27,067 bases of DNA, from positions 1 through 27,067 of the forward strand of contig PJAB01000427.1 in NCBI GenBank assembly GCA_002887195.1, read 5' to 3'. The notes under the pieces are model-generated. The model saw nothing but the letters and a program-made list of their open reading frames with translations, was not told the origin of the DNA and did no database searches. The translations under genes were made by a program, and so were the position numbers. Shown here piece after piece: positions 8,817-17,575 of the stretch (positions within the stretch are counted from its first letter, which is position 1; each line of letters starts with the position of its first letter). Source of the stretch: Chrysochromulina parva. Lineage: Eukaryota; Haptophyta; Prymnesiales; Chrysochromulinaceae.

Positions 8817-10890
8817 ATGGATTCCGACGACGAGTCGGCGCCCGGCGATGGCGTCGCCAGCCTGATCGCGAAGGCCAACGAGCTCAAGGCGCTCGGCAAC
8901 GAAAATTTCACCGCGGGTGACCTTGTCGCGGCCACTGCGGCGTACGAGCAGGCCGTCGCCAAGCTGACATCCGACGCGGCCAAGACGGCCCTCCGCGTGT
9001 GGTGGAAGAGCAACCCGGGCGAGACGGACACGGCGTCGCCACTGCTGGCCGCGTGCCACAACAACCTGGCCGCGTGTCACGTCAAAGCGCAGCAGTGGGA
9101 GAGCGCCCTGCGCGCCGCGTCCGCCGCCGTGGACCTCGATCCCTCCCTCGTCAAGGCCCGGCTTCGACGGGGTGTCGCGTGCTCCCACGTGGGCAAGCTG
9201 GCCGAGGCCAAGGCCGACCTGACCGCCGTGATCAAGGCGGACCCGAAAAATCGGGAGGCGCGCGCCGCGCTCGAGCTCGTGCTCGCCAAGCTCAAGGAGC
9301 AAGCCACGTCTGAACGTGCGATGATGGGCAAAGCTTTCGAAGGGCTCGCGAAAGAGGAAGCGGCGATCGAGGCGCGAGAGAAGGCGGCGAAGGCCCAGGC
9401 GCTCGCGAAGCAGGAGGCGGCGCTGCTGCACGAGTGGCGCCAGGAGTGCGACGCACTACGCCAACGCGGGCCGCCGAACCCCGCGATCGGTCTACTTGCG
9501 TCCGCGGCGGCGTCGGGGGACGCGGAGGCGCGAGCGGCCCTTGATAAGCTTGCACCACTCACGCTTGAGGAGTTCGGGCAGGTGAGTGGCGCTGAGTGTG
9601 CCACTGAGTGCGCCACGCATGCCTCGGATGGCCTGGGATGGCCTCTGATGGCCTCTGATGGCCTTCCTCATCAGGCGAAGCTCAAGGCTGCAACGAAGGA
9701 GAGAGCTCGCCAAGAGGAGCGCGAGGCCAAGCGAAAGGCGGATGAGGACCTGCGAAAGGCTGAGGAGGTGCGCGACAGCGAGAGGAGCTTCGGCTAATTG
9801 CGACTGATTGCGACTGATTGCGACTGATTGCGTCCCTCATCAGGCGCGCCAGCGAGAGGAGGCGCGCCGTGCATCGCAGTCGGCGGTGACGAAGCTGGAG
9901 GTGGAGGACGAGGACGAGGCAGCTTTGCTCGAGGGCTTCAGCAGAGGGTACAAGGTACGCTCCACAGAGTACCACAGAGTACCACAGAGTGTCACCCAGT
10001 GCCACAGAGTGCCACAGAGTGTCCCTGATTGCAGGGGGTACAAGGTAGCACATCTTTGGTCGGATGGCTATTGAAGGCCTCTGATGGCCTCTGATGGCCT
10101 CCGATGGCCTCTGATCGCCTCTCTGATTGCCTCCCTCATCAGGTCCGCGCCGACGGAAGCAAGACATCGTACTTCGACCGCACCGACCAGGTGTGAACGC
10201 CGCAACCATCGGAGGTGGAGTCTGATTGCATGCAAGTGCTCACCACGGCGCCATCCCGTCTTCCCACAGGTGGACACCGCAACCAAAGCGCTCCTCGATG
10301 CCCAAAAGGCGCCCAAGAAGCTCGAGATGGCGCCCACGACGGCGCCCAAGCCGACGCCCACGACGGCGCCCATGCCGACGGCGCCCATGGTGGCGCCCAC
10401 GACCGCGCCGGCGAGCGCGGCCAGTGCTTGGAACAGTGCGGGCACGTGGGAGGAGCGCGACGTGAGCGCGTGGGCCCTCGCCGACGTGCAGAGGCGGCTC
10501 GAGGGGCTGAGCTTGGCCAATATCTCGGTGAGCAACGTCGCGGCGCTCGAGGGGCACGCGTCGATCATCAGCATGCGCGGCAGGGTGAAACGGCCGTTCG
10601 AGCTCAAGTGCGAGATCGAGTGGCGCTGGGGTGCCCAGGACGACGCCGGAGCCGGGGGGGAGGTGCCCACGACGGCGGCCCGTGGCAAGCTGCTGTACAG
10701 CGAGATCTGCCCAACCGGACCTTCCAAATCCGGCCTACCGGCAGCGGCCGTTACGTATGAGCTAGGCGAGCAGTGGACAGTCGCGCCGTCGTCGGCGGCG
10801 CGACCGGCGGTGCAGGCCGAGCTCGCGCACCTCAAGCAGCGCGTCGAGAGCGCCCTCGGCGATTTTGTGGCGGAGCTCGGGCGGAGGTGA
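8817..10890 (+). CDS. TPR co-chaperone with C-terminal Aha1 (Hsp90 ATPase activator) N-domain (5 exons)
   Basis: Exons: 8817-9581, 9675-9767, 9844-9954, 10143-10190 and 10270-10890. All junctions are phase 0, giving 545 residues. ATG 8817 is the first in frame. Residues ~12-165 are a three-motif TPR (KANELKALGNENFTAGDLVAA; HNNLAACHVKAQQWESAL; KARLRRGVACSHVGKLAEA), like carboxylate-clamp TPRs that bind Hsp70/Hsp90 tails. Residues ~170-310 are a long charged helix. Next is GYK-VRADGSKTSYFDRTDQ, then an Ala/Pro/Thr-rich linker (~360-390). Residues ~393-535 begin WNSAGTWEERDVSAWALADV and continue RVKRPFELKCEIEWRW, the Aha1_N pattern (WxxxxWhWEErD). Expected role: cytosolic Hsp90 co-chaperone that couples client or chaperone docking to ATPase stimulation. 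Introns 2 and 4 begin with copies of the following exon; intron 3 holds a copy of GGGTACAAGGTA. Confidence 0.8.
9955..10142 (+). repeat. Composite repeat intron 3 of the TPR-Aha1 gene
   Basis: It starts with about six AGAGT(G/A)CCAC 10-nt units. In the middle it has GATTGCAG followed by GGGGTACAAGGTA (10033-10045), a copy of the upstream exon end plus donor (GGGTACAAG|GTA at 9946-9957). A second array of TGATGGCCTC units then ends in TGATTGCCTCCCTCATCAG. It looks like two successive intron-forming events in one place. Confidence 0.8.
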
Positions 10891-11518
10891 CGGAGAGATA
10901 CATGAATTTCAGTTTGAGGTGCGTGAAGGGTGCGAGCGGCTCGCACCGCAATACATGACAAGCTTGTTCCTCTATATTTACTTTTTCAGAGACCACATCC
11001 TACGCGCTACACAAAGGAGTTATACGAGTTTATTCGAGTTTCGACCGAACAGTTACCCTAAACGAAATTAATTTGTGTAAGCATGTCTCGTCTAGATAGC
11101 CGAGCATGCGATGTCTCGATCGTGAAATCTGTCAGAAGTCAGTAGAAGAGAAGCCTCGCCTCTCCTTGCGTTTCTCGTGAGCGGCGCGCGCCGATCGGAC
11201 GTAAACTGTTCGGACGCCGCGGGGACTTGTGGGTTCGACCGGGACCGCGCCTTTCTCTGGACGACCTTTCCACGCCGCTGACAGGAAGGATTCGTGAAAG
11301 CTCACTGCCTGACGAACGTGCAACGTCGAAACTCGTCAAATTTTCTCGCCACGCCATTTTGAGACGGATACCATCAACGAAACCCTAATAACTCATCGCT
11401 AAAGGGGTAGTTTACAGGAAAACACCCGTCTGCGCGGCGGGAGCCCATACTCGACTCGCGAACAGTGGATGGACTGCTCGTCATCAACGCCGCGCTAAAC
11501 CCAACGCCCTCGCGCACA
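10891..11518. other. Intergenic region, no gene recognised
   Basis: This tandem (same-strand) spacer lies between the TPR-Aha1 stop and the methyltransferase start. It contains an AT-richer tract around 10960-11075, probably the 3' UTR and poly(A) region of the upstream gene. A minus-strand frame at 11139-11357 has no recognisable family pattern and is left out. Confidence 0.45.
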
Positions 11519-12346
11519 ATGCTCTCGCGCACGGCAGGCGCGATCGTGACGCTCCTTGCGATGCACACCCGGGTCGCCTCTGGCTTCTCCGCCAAGCCAC
11601 CAATCAAAATGGGTTCGTCGCGGCCCAAGGGTGCTGTTCTCTCGGGGGACCTGGCCGTGACGACGCGGCCCAAGGATGCCGCGTCCTCGACGGGAACAAC
11701 GGCACCGGTTCCGTACTGGTACAATCCGCAGATCCACACGTTTGGCAACATCGGGCTTGGCGGCTTTTTCCACGCCCTCATGGCGCCACTGGCCACGGCG
11801 GTCATCGACCGTGCATCCTATGGCGGTTTGGATGTCCGCAAGGTGGCTCACGACATGATCGGGACCGACAAGACGGTGCTCGACCTTTGCTGTGGCGTCG
11901 GCTTCTCGACGATGGAAGGCGGCCACGCCATCGACACCTCACCCATGATGCTCAACGTCGCACGCTTCCATCGGCCTGACTTGTCCTTCTCGTTTGGCAA
12001 CGCGGAGACTTACGGCGATACCCAGGGCTACGACGTCGTGACGATCATGTACGCAATGCACGAGATGCCGGGCGATGCGCGTAAACGCGTGCTGGCCAAC
12101 ATGATGCGCGTCGCGCGCGAGTCCGTCGTGATCGTCGACATCCACCCCGAGTTCCAAGAGACGCTTGCGAAGAAGCCCATGAACGGAGAATTTTTCTTGA
12201 TGGGCGAACCGTATGTCCTCGAGTACCTCACAAACATCGACACGGACGTCTTCTCGGCGGCGGCGACGCACGAGAATCGCTGGAGCGTCCGGCGCGTCAC
12301 GATGCTTGCCGGTCATGTCGTTATGTACCGCCTCGATCGCGCGTGA
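11519..12346 (+). CDS. Class I SAM-dependent methyltransferase, probably plastid- or secretory-targeted
   Basis: Intronless, 275 residues, from the first in-frame ATG (11519). The N terminus MLSRTAGAIVTLLAMHTRVA-SGF resembles a signal peptide followed by an ASAF-like ASGF motif, the bipartite plastid-targeting signature of algae with red secondary plastids. A Ser/Thr/Pro-rich spacer follows. Motif I is VLDLCCGVGFST (~120-131); acidic loop II is AIDTSPMMLNVAR (~137-149). YDVVTIMYAMHEMP (~171-184) and VVIVDIHPEF complete the Rossmann-type fold. PYWYNPQIHTFGNIGLGGFF upstream is a conserved-looking entry segment. Substrate unknown; Methyltransf_11/25-like. A quinone, pigment or small-molecule role is possible but not shown. 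Confidence 0.8.
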   Translation: MLSRTAGAIVTLLAMHTRVASGFSAKPPIKMGSSRPKGAVLSGDLAVTTRPKDAASSTGTTAPVPYWYNPQIHTFGNIGLGGFFHALMAPLATAVIDRASYGGLDVRKVAHDMIGTDKTVLDLCCGVGFSTMEGGHAIDTSPMMLNVARFHRPDLSFSFGNAETYGDTQGYDVVTIMYAMHEMPGDARKRVLANMMRVARESVVIVDIHPEFQETLAKKPMNGEFFLMGEPYVLEYLTNIDTDVFSAAATHENRWSVRRVTMLAGHVVMYRLDRA

Positions 12347-12365
12347 GCGCGCGCGCAGCAAGACG

Positions 12366-12462
12366 CAGCATGCATGCATGCACGAGGACGCCAGCATGCA
12401 TGCACGCACGAGGACTCCAGCATGCATGCACGAGGACGCGCATGCATGCACGCACGAGTACG
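12366..12462. repeat. CATGCATGCACGAGGAC-type tandem repeat in the 3' flank of the methyltransferase
   Basis: Four irregular units of about 20-29 nt, each starting GCATGCATGCACG(CACG)AG and ending GACGCC or GACTCCA. The core contains overlapping GCATGC palindromes. Confidence 0.85.
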
Positions 12463-13565
12463 TTCTGGCCATCAGGGACACTCCCAGGCTGATGTACCTT
12501 TATGTACACCTCCGGCTCGGCTTGTCGCACCTCGCACGTACGTCTTCGCGCGTGCGGTGGGCCGGCCGTGTACCCTCTCCGCGATGTTGTACTGCATGAC
12601 ATTACTGTCGCCCAGCCCTCGTAGTCGCCCTCTTGAGACATGTCCTGGTCCTGTTGTACCGCAGCACCACACGGTTGTTCACTCGTGTATACTTCGACTT
12701 CCGCCTCGCCCAGTCTCGTAAGAAAAACATGCAAGCAAGGCAGCTTAGTCTAGAATGTATGTTTGTGTCAAACCAAACGTTTGCTGGGCGCATGGCTGGG
12801 CGGTTGTTTCTAACGCTGAGGCGTTAGATTGGTTGTCTTCAGGGGCAAGCAACTAAGGGGCGGTAGGGCGCTCGCTCCGGCGCTGAGCGGCGCGCACACA
12901 GCGGGCGGGCAGAAGCATGCATGCATACGAGAAGCGGGCGGGCAGAAGCATGCATGCATACGAGAATATCCATCCATTTAGGGACATCATGCCACATTGA
13001 CGAACGGACTCAATGAACGAACCAAGTCCGTCCGTCGCTCTCAAGTGTGTCATGTCTCGCCCTCGTGTCGTGTCAAGAGTGAGCGGAGCGCGCACTCTTC
13101 CCGGCCCGTGGCCGGCTCCCGTCGTCCCGTGGGGCTGTTTGATATTTTGAACGTCCCTTTCACAGATGCGCAGCACAGAGAAGACATGCTACTACTAACA
13201 TACTCACCCATCAGTCTCGAGTCCGACCCAGATCGCAGAAGAGAATAGTTCAATCTAAGAATTCAAATTGTTTCCTCTACGATCAACCCCGTGCGCACGG
13301 GCACGCAGCGGGATGGTTCACCCAAGACCCAACGTCGTGTAGAGCTGCCCAGCACCGACCCCATCAACCGACTACAAAGCCCCCGAACAAACCCCCCAGA
13401 CCACGGGCGCCCGAAAGTTCTATCCTACGCCACGGGCCGTTTCAAGCCAAAGTCTCGAATCTTAAGTTTCAGGACGCTGAGACTTGAAAAGTGGCGAGAT
13501 CACTCGGCGAGATCTCTCGCAAGTCCATTTCCGAGACGCAAGGCTCATCTGCGGAGCCAGCAGGA
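12463..13565. other. Long intergenic stretch (about 1.1 kb), no gene recognised
   Basis: Several short frames are open on both strands (for example 12321-12734 minus and 12853-13176 minus), but none shows a domain, a signal or a plausible splice partner. A 33-bp tandem duplication lies at 12901-12966. The end, from about 13400, is presumably the promoter and 5' UTR of the urea transporter. The transporter frame is open back to a GTG at 13491. Confidence 0.45.
12901..12966. repeat. 33-bp perfect tandem duplication with GCATGCATGCAT core
   Basis: Positions 12901-12933 and 12934-12966 are identical. Both begin GCGGGCGGGCAGAAGCATGC and end ATACGAGAA. The GCATGCATGCA core is shared with the repeat at 12366-12462. 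Confidence 0.92.
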
Positions 13566-14702
13566 ATGCTGCGGCGGGGAACAGTGCGGCTCACTCGATG
13601 CGGCGGCGGCGCGCGCGCGCTGCAAATGATGGAGGTGCCGCTCGCGCACGGGCCGCTACGTCATCCCGGCCATACCGTGCGGGCGCTCGCATCCAAGTCT
13701 ACACCCGCGAAAACGAGCCCACCTCAAGCAACGCCACCGTCATCCTCTGTCTCCAACAAGCCCGGCCTGCCACCGTTTGTTGATGAGGTGTTGCGAGGCG
13801 TGGGGCAGGTGGTCTTCTGCAACAGCGCAGCCTCCGGAGCGTTGATGCTTGCCGCGCTCTTCAAGGGCGATCCGTGGCTCGGCACGCTGGCGACCATTGG
13901 CACGGTTTCGGCTACCACGACCGCCAAAGTCTTCAACCTTGACTCGGGCGCCATCGCCAACGGACTGACCGGCTACAACGGCTGCCTCGTCGGATGCGCC
14001 TTCTCCGTCTTCATGGGCACGGACGCGTGGACGTTGCCCACCGCGGTCGCCGCCGCCGTCGCCGCCGGCGGCAGCACGTTGCTCACGGTGCCTCTCAAGA
14101 TGGCGTGTGGCGCAGTGCCGCAGTTCACTCTCGCCTTCAACATGGCGACGCTCTCGGTGCTCGCCTTCGTCAGGCCGCTGTGGGAGTTCTCGCCGCCGCC
14201 CGACCCATCCGCCGTCGTGGGCGGCATCACCGACTGGCTCTGCGCTCCTCTCGTGGGTGTGTCGCAGATCTTTGTCGTCAACGACCCGATCGCAGGCGCG
14301 ATGATGCTCGGCGCCATCGGCGTCTATTCCCCACAGTGCGCTGCGCTCACGCTGATGGGCTCCGCAATCGGCACCGGTACGGGCGCCGTACTGGGCGCGT
14401 CGCACTTCGACATCGCCAACGGGCTGTGGGGTTTCAACGCGGCCCTCACCTCCCTCGCCGTCGGCGTCTTCTTCGTTCCTAAATTGGAAATGTATGTCCT
14501 CGCCGGCTCCGGTGCCGTGGCATCGACCTTGGTCTTCGGTGGCGCCAAGGGCATCGTCGCGGCGGGTCTGGGTATCCCTGTGTGCACGTTGCCCTTTTGC
14601 GCCGTCGCGAGCGCTTGCATGCTCACACCGCGTCTCGGGCTTGTGCCTGGGCTACTTCACGCAGCTAACCCACACTCGCCCGAGAAGAACGAGGCGCCGT
14701 GA
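13566..14702 (+). CDS. Urea transporter, SLC14/UT family
   Basis: Intronless, 378 residues from ATG 13566; a start at 13626 is also possible. After a Ser/Pro/Thr-rich N terminus of about 65 residues come two homologous membrane halves. In the first, VLRGVGQVVFCNSAASGALM (~75-94) is the first UT signature, followed by GTVSATTTAKVFNLD and GLTGYNGCLVG (~133-143). In the second half, GAIGVYSPQCA is followed by GSAIGTGTGAVLGASHFDIA and GLWGFNAAL (~286-294). The LD-x-x-I-x-x-GL-x-G-Y/F-N motif of both halves is the pore signature of this family (PF03253). It should be an integral plasma-membrane channel for facilitated urea uptake or release, fitting nitrogen scavenging in phytoplankton. The N-terminal extension could carry sorting or regulatory signals. 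It is convergent with the phosphatase gene downstream. Confidence 0.92.
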   Translation: MLRRGTVRLTRCGGGARALQMMEVPLAHGPLRHPGHTVRALASKSTPAKTSPPQATPPSSSVSNKPGLPPFVDEVLRGVGQVVFCNSAASGALMLAALFKGDPWLGTLATIGTVSATTTAKVFNLDSGAIANGLTGYNGCLVGCAFSVFMGTDAWTLPTAVAAAVAAGGSTLLTVPLKMACGAVPQFTLAFNMATLSVLAFVRPLWEFSPPPDPSAVVGGITDWLCAPLVGVSQIFVVNDPIAGAMMLGAIGVYSPQCAALTLMGSAIGTGTGAVLGASHFDIANGLWGFNAALTSLAVGVFFVPKLEMYVLAGSGAVASTLVFGGAKGIVAAGLGIPVCTLPFCAVASACMLTPRLGLVPGLLHAANPHSPEKNEAP

Positions 14703-14760
14703 CGGGCGCCGCGACGGGCGCCGCGGTGCGCGCCGCGGTGCGCGCCGCGGTGGGCGCCGG
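14701..14760. repeat. 12-nt GC-rich tandem repeat directly at the urea transporter stop
   Basis: Five head-to-tail 12-mers tile exactly: GACGGGCGCCGC twice, GGTGCGCGCCGC twice, then GGTGGGCGCCGG. The repeat begins within the TGA stop codon (14700-14702), so it forms the first part of the 3' UTR and can fold into GC-rich stems. Confidence 0.9.
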
Positions 14761-15511
14761 TGCGGAGGAGAATTGCGTCGGAGCTGTGTTGATGGTGCTG
14801 ATGAGCGAAGATTCCCGCGTCGTCATACAGGACGAGGCGGGAAAATAGAGAGCATTTACAACAGAACAAGCTCACCAATTGGCGGAACCCCCTAAATTGC
14901 GGTGGGAAAGGTTCAGGTGAGTGCGCGCGCTCCGGCCTCCGGCTCCTCATTCCAATCCCCGCACAAGCGGGAATCCCCACGACCGGTTTTCACTTTTCTC
15001 TTCACGCGCGACCACGGCACGCCTCATCGCGTCAGCCGGCTATGTCGTGCACAATGCATGTCGAGTACAATCGTGTCGAGTTTCGTAATTATCATATAAT
15101 TCGTCGAGTTTCGTAATTATCATATAATTCGTCGAGTTTCGTTCGGCGCCCGAGTTGTGGCCGTGGAGAGAGATGCCAGATCGCCATCTCAGAGATCCGA
15201 TCATGCATGGATGCTTCGACTGCGCAGTACGGCTCGTGGGTGCGGGCGTTTCGTCGACTTCTCTCCGACACCATCCCAGCGGCGGAAAGGAACAGACGCC
15301 ACCGTGTGTGGTGTAGGACTCGGAGGACTAGGAGCGGTGCCTGGCCAGTGCCGACCTCGGTCCTGAGGTACGCGCCGGCCTCATGTCTCAGCTGCCGGCA
15401 GCGAAGGGCAGAGCTACCGAGGGGGCCCTCGGCCATCGCCTGTTCAGTGTGTCGCGGCTCCCGGTTGCTGTCCGGATAGCACTCATGAACTGCTCCCCCT
15501 TGGCCACCTGT
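14761..15511. other. Convergent intergenic region between urea transporter and phosphatase 3' ends
   Basis: No gene recognised. It holds an AT-rich palindromic repeat (15077-15141) and presumably both 3' UTRs. Small frames on either strand (for example 15092-15436 minus) lack family patterns. Confidence 0.5.
15077..15141. repeat. 28-bp AT-rich tandem repeat containing an inverted repeat
   Basis: CGAGTTTCG occurs at 15077, 15105 and 15133 with an exact 28-bp period. The spacer contains AATTAT-CAT-ATAATT, a 6-bp inverted repeat, present twice. It stands out in an otherwise GC-rich region and lies between convergent 3' ends. Confidence 0.9.
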
Positions 15512-17575
15512 TCACGCGTCATACGGCGTCAAACGGTGAGCGAGCCGTTTGACGCGCACGAGAAGCTCCCCCAGTTCATTATTTGCGAAGAGGAGAAGCG
15601 CCGAGTCATTCTGTTCCCCATCGCAGTAGTTCCGCGCCGAGAAGAGAGTCACCAGGTGTCCGCCATGCATGTATTTGGCACCTTCGGGCACGAACTGATG
15701 TGAGCGGACGACCATCTTCAGGCCCTCGCGTGCGCAGAACCGGCGTGTCACGTCCGCACCGAACCCGGGGATCCCCGCACCCACATGCTGCATGTTCAGA
15801 CCTTTACTCGTACTGTTGCGTGTGTGCACGCCGTGGGCCATGACCGCATCGGAATCAGCTGGATCACTCCAAAGGGCTTGCGATGCGCATGGGGGCACGT
15901 CAGCATCAGATTCGTCACTCAACGGCCGTCTGACAGCGGCGAGGTCGTCGACCGTCCAGCTGCCGTCGCCGATGCCTCCGTGAAGCACGAGCACCACCCC
16001 GCCGACGCGTGCGGCGAGCGGAAGCCAATCGAAGCTCGCGTGTATCCTCTCGTACACCCCCACCAGCCCACGGTCGGGGATCGTCGAGAAGGCTGGATGG
16101 TGCTTCACGTGATGGCGAAAGCCTCGGAGGCCCATTCCCTCCGACTGGCTGCGGAACTCATGGTTTCCCCGAATGAGGAAGACGCGCGCGGGATAGAGTG
16201 TTTTGAGGGCGAAGAGGAGCACGACGACCTCGAGCTGGTGTGCGCCACGATCGACCCAGTCGCCGTTGAAGACGTACGATGTCGTCTCGATGTCGCCGCC
16301 GTGATGCGAAGGGAAGCCGTACCGGCAGAAGAGCATCAGAAGGTCGCGAAGCTGCCCGTGGATATCCCCAAACACCTTGGCTGGAGCAGGGACCTGCACG
16401 ACCATCGGCTGCGCTATCGCGATGCGCTTTACATGTTCGCACAACCGTCCGATCATATATTCAAGCGAAAGTTGCGCCAACTCAGGCGTTCGACGTCTAT
16501 CCAGTAGACGTTCGAGCGCTGCGCTTCCAGGCATCCAGTCGCGGTGGTCAACGTCGGGCTGCGTGGAGATCTCATTCGAGAGCGCACGCGCATTCTCGAC
16601 CACGAGCTGCGCGATCCTGAAGCGTTCGGTACCGCGAGGGGCGGCGAGCGCCCCGCGCCAGTCGTCTCCAGCGTTGGGACACAGCTCCGGATCCAGGCGC
16701 ATATCAGGAGCTACCGCTTTGGGCCCTGCCATATTGCTCGCTGCGCGATGGGGGCCTCCGGCCGCGGCCTGCTCCATGACCACTTGACGATCGTCCACTT
16801 TGAGGGAGGTCGTGCGCTCCGTCGCTGGTGGATCTCCGATGTTGAGACTGGCCAGAGTCATCAGTGTGCCTTGCTGAACCGCCTGGGCAAACTGTGCGTA
16901 TGTCATCGGCGCTGCCGTGTCGTCCAAAGGCAAGCCCAGGGCTGCCAACACGCGGTCCACATGGGAGGAGCGCCCACAAAGATCGCGGACGCGCTCGACT
17001 AGCTTTCGACGAGCTGCCGCGTTGAGCTCGTTGTCCGATGACATATGCATGGCGAAGAGCGCGCGACATCGAATCTCGATCAGATCGTTGTTTGCGGCGT
17101 CGCGGGCGGGGTCAAAGGTCTCGAGAGCACGACGGAGCATCGCGAATTCGTGACGGTTAAGCAAGGTGGATCTATCGACGTCAGCGGCCTGGAACGCAGC
17201 ATGCAGTGCACGTGCTGACCAGTCGGGCACGCGCTGACGCATTATCGCCTGGAACCGGGCGCTGTCGATGGTTGGTTCGCCGCTTGCTGGAGATGGTGCG
17301 ATGGTTGCCACGTGATCGAAGATGGTGCAGGACTCCACATAATCTGGAGATAAGTTGCCATGTTTGTCTCTCAGGCCTGCACGGATGAGGCGTTCACGCC
17401 GTTCATCGACTGGGCTCTCAGGCATCGGTCGCGGTGGCGGCACCGGCGCGAGCGCGCCCGCAGGGCCGGGATTCATCGCCATGGTACGCGATGCTATGGA
17501 TCGCAAAAAATGTTGCAGCCAAGCAAAAGCGTTCGCTGAAGACGGAGGTCGCTGTGAACGGTGGCTTTCCGTCAT
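15512..17575 (-). CDS. PPP-family Ser/Thr phosphatase with N-terminal EF-hand-like module
   Basis: Intronless, 687 residues from ATG 17575; an in-frame ATG at 17482 is an alternative. The open frame extends to 17794, but a CTTCTACTTCACAG acceptor-like site there suggests a 5' intron or UTR. Residues ~105-145 hold a helix-loop-helix with loop DVDRSTLLNRHE, a plausible EF-hand, within a longer EF-like region (105-235). The catalytic domain (~365-680) has all PPP blocks: VFGDIHGQ (402-408), GDWVDRG (438-444), LIRGNHEF (467-474), HGGIG (532-536), WSDP (569-572), RSHQFVPEG (624-632) and FSARNYCD (645-652). Metal ligands D, H, D, N, H, H are present. Deviations: Trp for Tyr in GDYVDRG, Ile for Leu in HGGL, and Arg for Pro in FSAPNYC. 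The architecture suggests a Ca2+-linked phosphatase, but here the EF-hand is N-terminal, unlike animal PPEF. Confidence 0.88.
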   Translation of the reverse strand: MTESHRSQRPPSSANAFAWLQHFLRSIASRTMAMNPGPAGALAPVPPPRPMPESPVDERRERLIRAGLRDKHGNLSPDYVESCTIFDHVATIAPSPASGEPTIDSARFQAIMRQRVPDWSARALHAAFQAADVDRSTLLNRHEFAMLRRALETFDPARDAANNDLIEIRCRALFAMHMSSDNELNAAARRKLVERVRDLCGRSSHVDRVLAALGLPLDDTAAPMTYAQFAQAVQQGTLMTLASLNIGDPPATERTTSLKVDDRQVVMEQAAAGGPHRAASNMAGPKAVAPDMRLDPELCPNAGDDWRGALAAPRGTERFRIAQLVVENARALSNEISTQPDVDHRDWMPGSAALERLLDRRRTPELAQLSLEYMIGRLCEHVKRIAIAQPMVVQVPAPAKVFGDIHGQLRDLLMLFCRYGFPSHHGGDIETTSYVFNGDWVDRGAHQLEVVVLLFALKTLYPARVFLIRGNHEFRSQSEGMGLRGFRHHVKHHPAFSTIPDRGLVGVYERIHASFDWLPLAARVGGVVLVLHGGIGDGSWTVDDLAAVRRPLSDESDADVPPCASQALWSDPADSDAVMAHGVHTRNSTSKGLNMQHVGAGIPGFGADVTRRFCAREGLKMVVRSHQFVPEGAKYMHGGHLVTLFSARNYCDGEQNDSALLLFANNELGELLVRVKRLAHRLTPYDA

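Noticed and set aside
11139..11357. Small minus-strand gene upstream of the methyltransferase
   Set aside because: 72 residues, no recognisable family, no signal, and no plausible splice partner found.
12321..12734. Minus-strand 137-residue frame over the GCATGC repeats
   Set aside because: Overlaps the methyltransferase 3' end and simple repeats; repeat-derived RACMR-type residues only.
13740..14405. Minus-strand 221-residue frame opposite the urea transporter
   Set aside because: Composition typical of an antisense shadow; the plus strand has a full UT signature.
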